From Portibacter lacus (GTDB lineage Bacteria; Bacteroidota; Bacteroidia; Chitinophagales; Saprospiraceae), in the NCBI RefSeq assembly GCF_021533215.1, contig NZ_JAJNKA010000011.1, positions 160,263 to 224,262 on the forward strand: a stretch of 64,000 nt of DNA. The letters run 5' to 3'. The notes beneath the pieces are model-generated. The model saw only the letters and a program-made list of their open reading frames with translations. It had not been told where the DNA came from and did not search any database. Numbering within the stretch: position 1 is the first letter of the stretch; every line of letters begins with the position of its first letter. Shown piece by piece: positions 44,040 through 53,050 of this stretch. Position numbers and translations under genes: made by a program.

Positions 44040-44798
44040 TCACATCCACTTCAACTCTCCGAAGCTAAAAGCAGCATATTTACCATCTAATTCTACGATA
44101 AGGTTTCCTTCTCTATTCACGAAAAGTACTTTGGCAGAAAAAAGATTCCCATTTTCATCTTCGAAAAATCTAACTTGATCCTTAGCATAAAGGTGGTCAT
44201 TGTACCTTTTATCCTGAATTTGCAAATTCCTTTGAAGTAACATATATTCCGTTTTGATGTCCAACATAAGAATGTCAAGTAACTCCCTTTTGTCAAAATC
44301 CACTCCTAATTCTATGGCTAAAGAAGTTGCTTTAACATCGGGTGGAAAATCTAATTGGTTCACATTGATTCCAAGTCCGATGACGGTAGATTTGATTTTA
44401 TTCCCTGAAATTGTGTTTTGAATAAGGATGCCACCGATCTTTTTAGGGCCACAATAAATATCATTTGGCCATTTTATTTTAATTTCTTTTGACGATAAAA
44501 AAGAATTTAAAGTATTCTGAACGGCAAGAGAAATGGCTTTACTAAGAGAAAATTGCTCACTGACAGGTAAAAATTCAGGATATAAAATAATCGATGAAAG
44601 CAGGTTCTTTGTAGATTCTGACATCCATTTTCTGCCATATTGTCCTCTTCCTTGTGTCTGAAAGTCAGCTGAAATGACTGTTCCCTCTGCTGGTGCGCTT
44701 TTTGCTATAAGATTAAGCGCGTATTTGTTAGTAGAGTCTATTTCAGAGAAATGGTAATGTTTCGCGCCAGTGAATAGGCTGTCTAATTTAGTAGGCAA
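44040..44798 (-). CDS. birA: Biotin--[acetyl-CoA-carboxylase] ligase
   Basis: The 252-residue protein has the biotin-protein ligase catalytic domain (HFSEIDSTNKYALN, then DFQTQGRGQYGRKWMSE with the GRGQxGRxW biotinyl-AMP loop, IKWPNDIYCGPKKIGGI) and the short C-terminal domain. It lacks the N-terminal winged helix of repressor-type BirA, so it is the monofunctional form, with no direct role in transcription. It biotinylates acetyl-CoA carboxylase BCCP. It is divergent from rsfS, with a 100-nt shared intergenic region. Confidence 0.95.
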   Translation of the reverse strand: MPTKLDSLFTGAKHYHFSEIDSTNKYALNLIAKSAPAEGTVISADFQTQGRGQYGRKWMSESTKNLLSSIILYPEFLPVSEQFSLSKAISLAVQNTLNSFLSSKEIKIKWPNDIYCGPKKIGGILIQNTISGNKIKSTVIGLGINVNQLDFPPDVKATSLAIELGVDFDKRELLDILMLDIKTEYMLLQRNLQIQDKRYNDHLYAKDQVRFFEDENGNLFSAKVLFVNREGNLIVELDGKYAAFSFGELKWM

Positions 44799-44900
44799 TA
44801 AACTATTTATTTAGTAGTTTTGTTTATAACAATATCTAGGTAAAGATAGCAAGTCCTTTTTGGGTTTTGTATTTTGCCGTTAAAATAATTTAATAACAAT

Positions 44901-45284
44901 TTGAATAATACAAACCATGCAGTTCAAGAATCCCAGGAAACTGGTGCATTAAACGAACTAATCATTGATTCGATACAAGACATTAAAGGTAAAAATATCG
45001 TTAAAATAGATCTCCGATCTCTACCTGAAGCTCCGGCTGATTTTTTTATAATCTGTGAAGGCGAATCGACCACTCAAGTGGGAGCAATTGCTGGAAATGT
45101 TTACAAAAGAGTTAAAGACGAAATGGGTTATATCCCACATCGAGAAGGCCAAGATGCCGCTAATTGGGTATTAGTTGATTATTTTGATACCATAGTCCAC
45201 GTATTTTACCCAGAGACAAGAGCATTATACGACCTTGAAGATTTATGGAGTGATGCACAGTTTACGGAATTTCAGAACCTTTGA
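44901..45284 (+). CDS. rsfS: Ribosome silencing factor RsfS
   Basis: The 127-residue protein is a typical RsfS/DUF143: IDSIQDIKGKNIVKIDLRSL, DFFIICEGESTTQVGAIA, and the C-terminal EGQDAANWVLVDYFDTIVHVFYPETRALYDLE segment. RsfS binds bL14 and blocks subunit joining in stationary phase or starvation. It is followed 24 nt later by ftsH. The most likely start is a TTG codon near 44901; no in-frame ATG gives the complete first strand. Confidence 0.95.
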   Translation: MNNTNHAVQESQETGALNELIIDSIQDIKGKNIVKIDLRSLPEAPADFFIICEGESTTQVGAIAGNVYKRVKDEMGYIPHREGQDAANWVLVDYFDTIVHVFYPETRALYDLEDLWSDAQFTEFQNL

Positions 45285-45308
45285 ATTAAATGAGCCTAAG
45301 GCTAATAT

Positions 45309-47258
45309 ATGAGCGAAAAAGAAAATAATAAAGATAACAAGAACAATAAGCCTAAGATAAATTCTTATTGGATATACGGTGTTCTGATAGCTTCTATACT
45401 GGTATTTAACATATTCATGTATAGTAGTTCTAATACTCCTCCTACAACAATGAACTCTTTTGCTGAAATGGCAAGAGCTGGAGATGTTAAAGACGTAGAA
45501 GTTCTTAATGGAAAATTAGTCAATGTTTTTCTAAAGAAGGAGAGTCTGGATAAATATTCAGATGTCAAAGAAAATAAATTTGCAAGTGGTGTCAATCCTC
45601 ACTTTTCATTCGAAATTGGGTCTGTAGATATATTTTACAGCTTAATCCAAGATCTTGAAAAAGAAGGTGTTATGATTGATCCTGTATATAAAACAAAGGA
45701 ATCTTGGCTAGCTCCTTTACTGGGTTGGGTACTTCCTTTTATCATCCTTATCGCGATCTGGTTGTTTATCATGCGGAGAGTTAGTGGTGGTGGTGCAGGG
45801 CCAGGTGCGCAAATTTTCAATATCGGAAAATCTAAAGCTACATTGTTTGATAACAATGCGAAAGTCAATGTAACTTTTAAAGATGTTGCAGGGCTTGATG
45901 AAGCAAAGGAAGAAGTAATGGAGGTCGTAGACTTCCTGAAAAATCCTAAGAAATATACTTCATTAGGAGGTAAGATTCCTAAAGGTGTATTACTTGTAGG
46001 CCCTCCGGGAACAGGTAAGACATTACTTGCGAAAGCAGTTGCTGGTGAAGCAGGTGTGCCATTCTTCTCGATTTCTGGATCTGATTTTGTGGAAATGTTC
46101 GTTGGTGTCGGTGCTTCTAGAGTAAGAGATTTATTCAAGCAAGCAAGAGAAAAAGCACCTTGTATCGTATTCATCGATGAGATAGATGCAATAGGACGTG
46201 CAAGAGGAAAAGGTGCAATGCAAGGTGGAAATGACGAGAGAGAAAATACATTGAACCAATTACTAGTGGAAATGGATGGTTTTAGTACAGACAAAGGGGT
46301 AATCCTTATGGCAGCTACAAATAGACCAGATGTTTTGGATTCAGCACTACTTAGACCTGGACGTTTCGATCGACAGATTGGTATTGACAGACCTGACTTA
46401 AAAGGTAGAGAAGATATTTTCAAAGTTCACCTAAAGACCATTAAGACTGGTCCAGACATTGATGCAAGTGAATTATCTGAAATGACACCAGGTTTTGCGG
46501 GTGCAGATATTGCGAATGTATGTAATGAGGCAGCATTGATTGCAGCGAGAAGAAATAAGAAGGAAGTGGACATGGATGACTTTAACTATGCGTTAGATAG
46601 AGTTATCGGAGGATTAGAAAAGAAAAGTAAATTGATCTCTCCTAAAGAAAAGCAAATCATTGCTTATCACGAAGCAGGTCACGCGATTTGTGGATGGTTC
46701 TTACCACATGCATCTCCATTAGTTAAAGTAACGATTGTGCCAAGAGGAATTGGAACCTTAGGTTATGCTCAGTATTTACCGAAAGAAGAATACATTACGA
46801 GAACTGAAGCCCTTTTAGATAGAATGTGTATGACATTCGGAGGAAGAGCGGCTGAGAAAATAATTTTTGGAAAGATTTCTACAGGTGCTCAAAGTGATTT
46901 GGACCAAGTAACGAAGATGGCTTACAGCATGATTTCGGTTTATGGAATGAATGATAAAGTAGGTAATGTTTCCTTCCATGGCATGTCTCAAGATCAGTTC
47001 AGCAAACCTTATTCTGAAGATACGGCTACATTGATTGATAATGAGGTTAGAAAAATGGTAGAAAGCCAATATCTAAGAGCTCAAGAATTATTGAAAGATA
47101 AAAAGCAAGAATTAGAAATTTTAGCTCATGCTTTATTAGAGAAAGAGGTATTGTTAAAATCGGATGTAGAAACGCTGATAGGAATGAGACCTAAAGAAGC
47201 TGGTGTAGAAGCTGAGATTTTTTCTGACAGTAATCACGTAAGCGACGATAACGAATAA
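45309..47258 (+). CDS. ftsH: ATP-dependent zinc metalloprotease FtsH
   Basis: The 649-residue protein has a short cytoplasmic start, two membrane helices (about 20-40 and 135-155) around a periplasmic region, an AAA domain (Walker A GPPGTGKT near residue 232, Walker [32 protein letters not shown]) and an M41 peptidase domain with HEAGH near residue 454. It is the membrane-bound protease for unassembled and damaged membrane proteins and short-lived regulators. The tail after the peptidase domain is short and acidic. It lies downstream of rsfS. Confidence 0.98.
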   Translation: MSEKENNKDNKNNKPKINSYWIYGVLIASILVFNIFMYSSSNTPPTTMNSFAEMARAGDVKDVEVLNGKLVNVFLKKESLDKYSDVKENKFASGVNPHFSFEIGSVDIFYSLIQDLEKEGVMIDPVYKTKESWLAPLLGWVLPFIILIAIWLFIMRRVSGGGAGPGAQIFNIGKSKATLFDNNAKVNVTFKDVAGLDEAKEEVMEVVDFLKNPKKYTSLGGKIPKGVLLVGPPGTGKTLLAKAVAGEAGVPFFSISGSDFVEMFVGVGASRVRDLFKQAREKAPCIVFIDEIDAIGRARGKGAMQGGNDERENTLNQLLVEMDGFSTDKGVILMAATNRPDVLDSALLRPGRFDRQIGIDRPDLKGREDIFKVHLKTIKTGPDIDASELSEMTPGFAGADIANVCNEAALIAARRNKKEVDMDDFNYALDRVIGGLEKKSKLISPKEKQIIAYHEAGHAICGWFLPHASPLVKVTIVPRGIGTLGYAQYLPKEEYITRTEALLDRMCMTFGGRAAEKIIFGKISTGAQSDLDQVTKMAYSMISVYGMNDKVGNVSFHGMSQDQFSKPYSEDTATLIDNEVRKMVESQYLRAQELLKDKKQELEILAHALLEKEVLLKSDVETLIGMRPKEAGVEAEIFSDSNHVSDDNE

Positions 47259-47310
47259 ATGTAAGTTAGTAGAACGACTATTCTGCTTATTATAAATGAT
47301 AAAATGAGCT

Positions 47311-47350
47311 TCAAGCCCTTTTTTTGATTCACTTCAGAAAAAGGGCTTGA
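47311..47350 (+). terminator. Hairpin after ftsH, possible terminator
   Basis: The stem TCAAGCCCTTTTT/AAAAAGGGCTTGA is perfect over 13 bp with a 14-nt loop, about 50 nt after the ftsH stop. The run of T lies inside the 5' arm and no T-run follows the stem, so it may be a mRNA 3' hairpin rather than a classical terminator. Confidence 0.4.
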
Positions 47351-47384
47351 TCGTTATGGTTAATTTCGTTAACTTGTAGTCCCT

Positions 47385-48005
47385 ATGCCAAATAAAATAG
47401 ATACAGATAGTATTGTCAGAGATAGACAAGATAAGCTGAAAGATAGTGCCGATCAATCTAATGCTACCTACGTAAAGCAATTAGAAAAGTCGTCTTCTAT
47501 CATGCCACCAGAGAAACCTTTCGAAACGGAAGCTGCTCAAAATCAGACAACCGTCAAAGAAGAAGCTGATCCAACTGTAAACAACGACTTTGTTCAGAAT
47601 GTCAAAGATTCCACAAACGAAATAGAACGCATAGATAAAACCAATGAAGTAAAGCTTCACTTGTTAAATAATGAATACTCTAAGCTTACTGAAAAATTAA
47701 GTGATGGCTCGCTAACGAAAAAAGATGTTGCCACTTTAGAAAGTGCTTTATTTGATGTTCAAGATAAAATAGAACTTTATAAGTCTAAGTTGCAAGCTGG
47801 CGCGATGTCATCTCTGAGTGGTGAGTTACAAGAAGAAATAACAGATGAAGAGGGCGATGGAGAAGGTGGTGGAATTTCTGATACGATTCTAGATGGTCTG
47901 AAAGATCAAGTGATAACGGCTGTTCCAGGAATCTTTCTTGCTGTGAAAGATGATGAAGAAGAGGAGGAAGAAGAACTGGAAGAAGGAGAAAAGAAATACG
48001 ACTAG
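47385..48005 (+). CDS. Acidic coiled-coil protein of unknown function
   Basis: The 206-residue protein is hydrophilic and acidic. It has a disordered N-terminal third, a predicted coiled coil at about 80-140 (TNEVKLHLLNNEYSKLTEKL, ATLESALFDVQDKIELYKSK), a short hydrophobic stretch (VITAVPGIFLAV), and a poly-Glu tail (EEEEEEELEEGEKKYD). No family was recognised. It shares its 3' end with the convergent 48002-48259 gene (4-nt overlap). A clean frame and start context support expression. Confidence 0.6.
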   Translation: MPNKIDTDSIVRDRQDKLKDSADQSNATYVKQLEKSSSIMPPEKPFETEAAQNQTTVKEEADPTVNNDFVQNVKDSTNEIERIDKTNEVKLHLLNNEYSKLTEKLSDGSLTKKDVATLESALFDVQDKIELYKSKLQAGAMSSLSGELQEEITDEEGDGEGGGISDTILDGLKDQVITAVPGIFLAVKDDEEEEEEELEEGEKKYD

Positions 48006-48259
48006 TAACTATTAAGGTCTTCTAATTCAATATACTTTTCAGCATATTCCATTGCGTCTATTCCTTTAATATCTTTAATGATGCGTAGTTCTTTTCTGAA
48101 TGTCAATTCTATAAAAAAGTCACAATAACTGTAAAGGTCTATTCTCACGTCTTCGTCTTCGATACTTTCTACCTTAGAAGCTTTTGCCTTTGCAATATTA
48201 ACCTGTTCGTCCATGCTAAGGGTGTTAAACGATTCTAGGTCATGTTCATAATGTTCCAT
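48002..48259 (-). CDS. Small hypothetical protein upstream-coupled to rlmN
   Basis: This 85-residue, helix-rich and acidic protein (HDLESFNTLSMDEQVNIAKA, FFIELTFRKELRIIKDIKGI) is not a family I recognise. It begins 3 nt after the rlmN stop codon, so cotranscription with rlmN is likely. It overlaps the 3' end of the convergent gene by 4 nt. No motif suggests a function. Confidence 0.65.
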   Translation of the reverse strand: MEHYEHDLESFNTLSMDEQVNIAKAKASKVESIEDEDVRIDLYSYCDFFIELTFRKELRIIKDIKGIDAMEYAEKYIELEDLNSY

Positions 48260-48262
48260 AAA

Positions 48263-49315
48263 CTAATCTTTATTTGCTAATTGACCACAAGCTGCATCGA
48301 TGTCTTTTCCTCGGCTTCGTCTAATGGTAACCATAATATCTTGATTTCTTAAATAAGAAGCAAATTCATCTACAGCATCTTCTTTACTTTTTACGAATTC
48401 AACACCTTCTATGGGATTGTATTCGATGATATTCACTTTTACAGGAAATCTTTTACACAATTTAGCTAAATTCTTGGCATCTTCTATACTGTCATTGAAA
48501 TTCTTAAATGCAATATATTCGTAGCTGATTCTATTCCTGGTTTTTTGATAGAAATATTCGATGGAATCCATTAAAACATCAAGTGTATTGGTCTCGTTAA
48601 TCGGCATAATTTCATTTCGCTTCACATCGTCTGCCGCGTGAAGTGATAACGCAAGATTAAATTTGACACCATCATCAGCAAGCTTCGTGATCATTTTCGC
48701 AATTCCTGCTGTACTGATCGTAATTCGCTTAGGTGACATATTTAATCCGTGATCTCCTGTAATCAACGCCACACTATCCATAACACTTTTATAAGCAAGG
48801 AGCGGTTCTCCCATTCCCATATAAACAATGTTCGTCAATGGATGTCCGAAGGTCTCCATGCTTTGTTGATTCACACGTACCACTTGATCATATATTTCTC
48901 CTGGATCAAGGTTTCTCATGCGCTTCATTTGGCCTGTTGCACAAAACTTGCAAGTTAAACTGCACCCAACTTGCGATGAAACACAAACAGTAAACCGCTT
49001 ATCATAAGGCACTGGAATCAAGACAGATTCTATCATGTGTGCATCATGCAACTGAAATCGAGACTTGATGGTACCGTCATTAGACTTCTGAAATTTATCT
49101 AAGCTGATAGCATTAATTGTGAAATGCTCATTTAGGAATTCACGTAGGTCTTTAGAAAGGTTTGTCATTTGATCAAAACGAACGGCACTTTTTTTCCATA
49201 GCCATTCATAGATTTGCTTTGCGCGGAAGGCAGGTTGTTTCTGCTCTAGCATCAAAGTTTTAAGATCTTCCAACGAAAACTTTCTTATATCAGCCTTTTG
49301 AATTGTTTGCGACAT
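48263..49315 (-). CDS. rlmN: Dual-specificity 23S rRNA/tRNA adenine-C2 methyltransferase RlmN
   Basis: The 350-residue radical-SAM enzyme has the CxxxCxxC iron-sulfur motif in VGCSLTCKFCATGQMKRM, the N-terminal helix-hairpin region (LMLEQKQPAFRAKQIYEWLW), and the C-terminal catalytic Cys in DIDAACGQLA. It methylates A2503 of 23S rRNA and A37 of certain tRNAs, and absence of Cfr-specific motifs supports RlmN. It is transcribed with the small gene downstream (3-nt gap). Confidence 0.96.
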   Translation of the reverse strand: MSQTIQKADIRKFSLEDLKTLMLEQKQPAFRAKQIYEWLWKKSAVRFDQMTNLSKDLREFLNEHFTINAISLDKFQKSNDGTIKSRFQLHDAHMIESVLIPVPYDKRFTVCVSSQVGCSLTCKFCATGQMKRMRNLDPGEIYDQVVRVNQQSMETFGHPLTNIVYMGMGEPLLAYKSVMDSVALITGDHGLNMSPKRITISTAGIAKMITKLADDGVKFNLALSLHAADDVKRNEIMPINETNTLDVLMDSIEYFYQKTRNRISYEYIAFKNFNDSIEDAKNLAKLCKRFPVKVNIIEYNPIEGVEFVKSKEDAVDEFASYLRNQDIMVTIRRSRGKDIDAACGQLANKD

Positions 49316-49646
49316 GGTGCAAAGTTAATATTAATTATAGAAACAAAATTGCAAGCTTATAAAGCGTTTGAGCTTGTTTTTAGTTCATGAAAAAGGGTTT
49401 TAGTTTTTACCTTTATTTTTCAATGCAAATCTTATAATTCTAAATGTTATTTTTTAGCTGAAAGAAATGTAAAGATGAGTAAATAAAACCTTTTTTAAGA
49501 ACGCTTGAAACATGAAAAATCCAACCTAATCAATCCACGTAATCCTAGCAACTGTACCTCCATTCCCCCAATCTTCAACATAAAATTCATCCCATTCCAA
49601 TCTTTTCCGTTTTTCACACGTTATATTTACGATTAAAAGAAAACTT
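49316..49646. other. Intergenic region between rlmN and the TPR gene
   Basis: About 330 nt between divergent genes. CAAGCT and AGCTTG flank a 13-nt loop at about 49351-49376, followed by TTTTT, so a weak terminator-like hairpin on the plus strand is possible, though no gene precedes it. TATATTTAC at about 49622, close to TAnnTTTG, may be part of the TPR gene promoter. Confidence 0.4.
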
Positions 49647-51131
49647 ATGAAGTTCACTCCCTTGCTATTGCTATTATTCATAGCTTTTCAAGGCATTTCG
49701 CAAGGTATTTACACTGAAACTGAAATTGCTGCCCAGGATTTGTTAATTGCTGCTAAAAAGCAAGTACTCCTTGGTGATGTAGATGAAGCAATCGATATCT
49801 ATAAAAAACTGCTGGATGAGCATAATGAAAATGCCGCAGCTTACGAGCTATCCAGAATCTATGTGAAAAAAGAGGATTATTCTACAGCATTAACCTATGC
49901 TAAAAGGGCGCATGAAGCGGAACCTAAGAACGAATGGTACTTGATCCAACTTACAGATATTCTCGCTTTCTCTGAGAACTTTGAAGAAGCGGCTACTTTG
50001 TATGAACAGTTTACTAAGCAAGAGCCTAATAATGAATTCCATTATTTGCAGTCAAGTTTTTACTATCTGAAAGCCGAATTGCCTAAGAACGCCATTAAAG
50101 TGCTGGATGATTTAGAAAAAAATAATGGCATCACAGAGCAAATCATCCAACGCAAATTCGAGATTTACGATGTAATGGGAAAGGAGAAAGATGCGCTTAA
50201 AGAACTTGAGAAGTTGAATAAAATGTATCCTACTGAGCCTAGATTCTTACACAATATTGCTGGTTACTTAAGGACGATGGGCAAAGAGAATGAGGCGAAT
50301 AAGGTAATGCAAAAGATCTTAGAGATCGATCCAGATGATGAAACAGCCTTGTTGTTTGTGAATTCTACAGGGAAGAATAAGGATGCGAATTATCTGAGGT
50401 CTTTAGTACCTGTGATTAAGGATGAAAGAATAGAACTAGATAAGAAAGTCATAGAATTGATCCCTTACTTGCAAGACTTTGCGGAAAAGGGTGACCCGGA
50501 ATTAGGTCAAAGTCTCTTAGATATCGGAGGGATTCTTGATGAGACTTATCCGAGAAATGCTAAAGTGAAAAGCATCTTAGGTGATATTCATTTCTACAAT
50601 AAAGACCTTCCTCAAGCCACTAATTTCTATGCACAATCTGTGGATTCAGACAAGTCCACATGGACAGTTTGGGCGCAATTGTTTATCACGTTAAATATTA
50701 CAGAAGACTACAAGCGAATGATGAAGTATAGTGAAGATGCAATCGATGTGTATCCGAATCAAGCTTTAGCATATTATTATAATGGATTAGCATTACTAGA
50801 ATTAGGCGAATTGTCGGAAGCTGAAATGTCTGCAGTTGAGGCAAGAATGATAAGTGGAAATAATCCTAATGTGATTCCTGAGGTTCTGTTGTTAGAGAGT
50901 AAAATAAAATTTAAGCAAAAGAAATATGAGGAATCTCTGAAGTTAGTTTCCGAAGGTATGGAAGTTTCTCAACAACCAAATCCAAGAATTCTGGATCACT
51001 TAGGGGATGTATATTGGATTATGAATGAAAAAGATTCAGCTAAAGAATCATGGAAGAAAGCAATTAAAGCAGGAGGAAATCCCGCAGTAATTAATAAAAA
51101 AATAAATGGGGAGACTGATCTTAATAATTAG
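49647..51131 (+). CDS. Secreted tetratricopeptide-repeat protein
   Basis: The 494-residue protein has a signal peptide (LLLLLFIAFQGISQG) and tandem TPR units through most of its length (AIDIYKKLLDEHNENAAAYE, ALTYAKRAHEAEPKNEWYLI, ATLYEQFTKQEPNNEFHYLQ and later units to about residue 480). Such exported TPR proteins are scaffold or adaptor proteins in the periplasm or outer membrane. The stop overlaps the start of the DUF4292 lipoprotein by 26 nt, so the two are translationally linked. The M23 peptidase and hflX follow. Confidence 0.88.
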   Translation: MKFTPLLLLLFIAFQGISQGIYTETEIAAQDLLIAAKKQVLLGDVDEAIDIYKKLLDEHNENAAAYELSRIYVKKEDYSTALTYAKRAHEAEPKNEWYLIQLTDILAFSENFEEAATLYEQFTKQEPNNEFHYLQSSFYYLKAELPKNAIKVLDDLEKNNGITEQIIQRKFEIYDVMGKEKDALKELEKLNKMYPTEPRFLHNIAGYLRTMGKENEANKVMQKILEIDPDDETALLFVNSTGKNKDANYLRSLVPVIKDERIELDKKVIELIPYLQDFAEKGDPELGQSLLDIGGILDETYPRNAKVKSILGDIHFYNKDLPQATNFYAQSVDSDKSTWTVWAQLFITLNITEDYKRMMKYSEDAIDVYPNQALAYYYNGLALLELGELSEAEMSAVEARMISGNNPNVIPEVLLLESKIKFKQKKYEESLKLVSEGMEVSQQPNPRILDHLGDVYWIMNEKDSAKESWKKAIKAGGNPAVINKKINGETDLNN

Positions 51132-51870
51132 TGTGATTTTCTGTATCTCGTGCACTGGAGGAAAAAAAATTGTAGATAACAAGAATGTTGAAGAGCTTTC
51201 AGAAGAAGCAACGATAAGAAAGGTGAAATCTACTTTCGTGACATTCGATCATTTTAATTCTAATGCGGATCTGTTCATAAAGACGGAAATGTTTACTGGC
51301 TCGGTCAATGCTAAGTTCCGAATGATAAAGGACAGTGTGATATGGATTGCGGCTAATAAATTAGGATTCGAAGTAGGCCGTGTTTTAATTACACAAGATT
51401 CTGTTTTTATGATGGAAAGGTTGCAAAGAACATATGTTAAAGCTTCATTTGATGAACTTTCAGAAATGGCTGGGATGCAATTGGATTTTAATTTTGTCCA
51501 AGACTTTTTGATGGGAAACCCATATTTAGGAGAGACAAGTAATGAGGTGACCTACTTTGCAAGTGATAGTCTATTGATTAAACCTGCTCTTTACGATTTG
51601 AAAATTGCTCACAACATTGACCTATCGAATTACAAATTAACAAGCACATCGATTCGAGATGATGAAACTAAAATGGACGCGACACTTCATTATAGTGACT
51701 ACAAAGAAATCGAGGAAAATCAATTATTTTCTTACATTCGTGATATTCTTTTAGATGACGGAAGCAGTGAAAAAAGGGAGATCTCCATTAAATTTAATAA
51801 TCCAGAAATTAACGTTGAAAAAAATATCAAGTTTTCTATTCCTGACACTTATACTGCTAGGGAGTTTTAA
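51106..51870 (+). CDS. DUF4292 lipoprotein
   Basis: The 254-residue protein starts with a lipoprotein signal (IISVIFCISC; Cys16) and belongs to the Bacteroidota DUF4292 family: VTFDHFNSNADLFIKTE, MIKDSVIWIAANKLGFEVGR, TQDSVFMMERLQRTYVKASF, and MDATLHYSDYKEIEEN. The fold is LolA/LolB-like, so a role in lipid or lipoprotein handling is plausible but unproven. It starts within the TPR gene's end (26-nt overlap) and its own end overlaps the M23 peptidase start. This is a compact envelope-related operon. Confidence 0.9.
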   Translation: MGRLILIISVIFCISCTGGKKIVDNKNVEELSEEATIRKVKSTFVTFDHFNSNADLFIKTEMFTGSVNAKFRMIKDSVIWIAANKLGFEVGRVLITQDSVFMMERLQRTYVKASFDELSEMAGMQLDFNFVQDFLMGNPYLGETSNEVTYFASDSLLIKPALYDLKIAHNIDLSNYKLTSTSIRDDETKMDATLHYSDYKEIEENQLFSYIRDILLDDGSSEKREISIKFNNPEINVEKNIKFSIPDTYTAREF

Positions 51871-52969
51871 GGCTAATGCACAGACTAGAGAAGATCTTGA
51901 AAAACGACGCTTCGAGATTATTCAGCAGATAGATGATACGAATGAACTACTGAATCTTACGGCTAAAAACAAGAAAGTTTTAATCTCGGATCTGGCCATC
52001 ATTGATACCCAAATCAATAACCGTAAAAAATTACTAGAACAGATCCAGAAGGAAATTGACTTAATCGATAGAGATATTTCCATTAATGATAGCTTGAGAA
52101 GTGAGAAAGTGATCAGAATTGATTCGTTAAAGGATCAATACCATATCGTACTCAGAGCGGTATATCGGGAGCGGACATTACATAATCCACTGGTCGCATT
52201 GTTATCTGCGAAGTCTGTAAGCAGTTCTTTTTTGAAGGCAAATTTTTACAATAGGCTTAAGCAATATGTAGGCGAGAAGCTGAAGGTCATTAATGATGAA
52301 CAATACTTACTAGACCAAAAAATAGCAAATCTTAATGATGACAAAGATCAGAAAAGAGAGGTTCTACAACAAGTAGAAAAGCAATCTGCTTTACTTGCTA
52401 ATGAGCAGGCGAGACAGAAGGTAATGATTGCTTCGATTCAAGAAGATGAAAGTACTTTGAAGAAAACATTGGATGAGCAGAAAAAGGATAGAGAGCAGAT
52501 GAATGTTCAGATAGAAAATGTGATTAAGTCCAAGTTTACTGAAGGTATTGCTAGTACTACGGTCAGTAATTTCGAGAGCCTAAAAGGTAAGATGGCTTGG
52601 CCTGTGAATGGAGGAGTTGTGAGTTCCAAGTATGGTAAACAACAACACCCGACCATGAAAAATCTTACGATAAGTAACAATGGAATAGATATAAGAGCGC
52701 CGCTTAATGCTCAAGTTTCAGCGGTGTTCGAAGGGAAAGTAGTCAGTGTTTCGCAGATGTCCGGTTTCGGAACGACTGTTATCATTGATCATAATCAGTA
52801 TTATACCGTATATTCTAAATTGCAGACCGCTACGGTTTCCAAAGGAGATGAAATAAAAATAGGGCAGAATATAGGTGTCCTAGCGGTCAATGATGATTCG
52901 AGTGAATTGCACTTCGAGATATGGAATGAAAACAAGACTCAGAATCCAATGTCTTGGCTAAAAGGCTAG
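51815..52969 (+). CDS. Murein hydrolase activator EnvC-like, M23 peptidase family
   Basis: The 384-residue protein has a signal peptide (LKKISSFLFLTLILLGSFKA), a long coiled coil (about 25-250; QIDDTNELLNLTAKNKKVLI, QVEKQSALLANEQARQK) and a C-terminal LytM/M23 domain (MAWPVNGGVVSSKYGKQQHP, HFEIWNENKTQNP). LytM catalytic residues are partly missing: the HxxxD pattern is absent and ELHFEIW replaces HxH, so it is probably a non-catalytic activator of amidases, like EnvC. I place the start at TTG 51815, which begins the signal peptide, giving a 56-nt overlap with the DUF4292 gene; an ATG at 51755 would add 20 residues before it. Confidence 0.9.
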   Translation: MKKISSFLFLTLILLGSFKANAQTREDLEKRRFEIIQQIDDTNELLNLTAKNKKVLISDLAIIDTQINNRKKLLEQIQKEIDLIDRDISINDSLRSEKVIRIDSLKDQYHIVLRAVYRERTLHNPLVALLSAKSVSSSFLKANFYNRLKQYVGEKLKVINDEQYLLDQKIANLNDDKDQKREVLQQVEKQSALLANEQARQKVMIASIQEDESTLKKTLDEQKKDREQMNVQIENVIKSKFTEGIASTTVSNFESLKGKMAWPVNGGVVSSKYGKQQHPTMKNLTISNNGIDIRAPLNAQVSAVFEGKVVSVSQMSGFGTTVIIDHNQYYTVYSKLQTATVSKGDEIKIGQNIGVLAVNDDSSELHFEIWNENKTQNPMSWLKG

Positions 52970-53050
52970 CCTTCTAAAAATGATATTATCGATATCGATC
53001 AATTTTGACTAAATTTAAGTTATAAAGGAACAAAACGTAAGAATAACTGC

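Noticed and set aside
45635..46423. 262-codon minus-strand frame inside ftsH
   Set aside because: It is a mirror of the highly conserved FtsH ATPase domain; Ser/Pro/Leu-rich composition is typical of such antisense frames.
47311..47350. A strong terminator after ftsH
   Set aside because: The stem is perfect, but the T-run is in its 5' arm and none follows, so it is kept only as a low-confidence feature.
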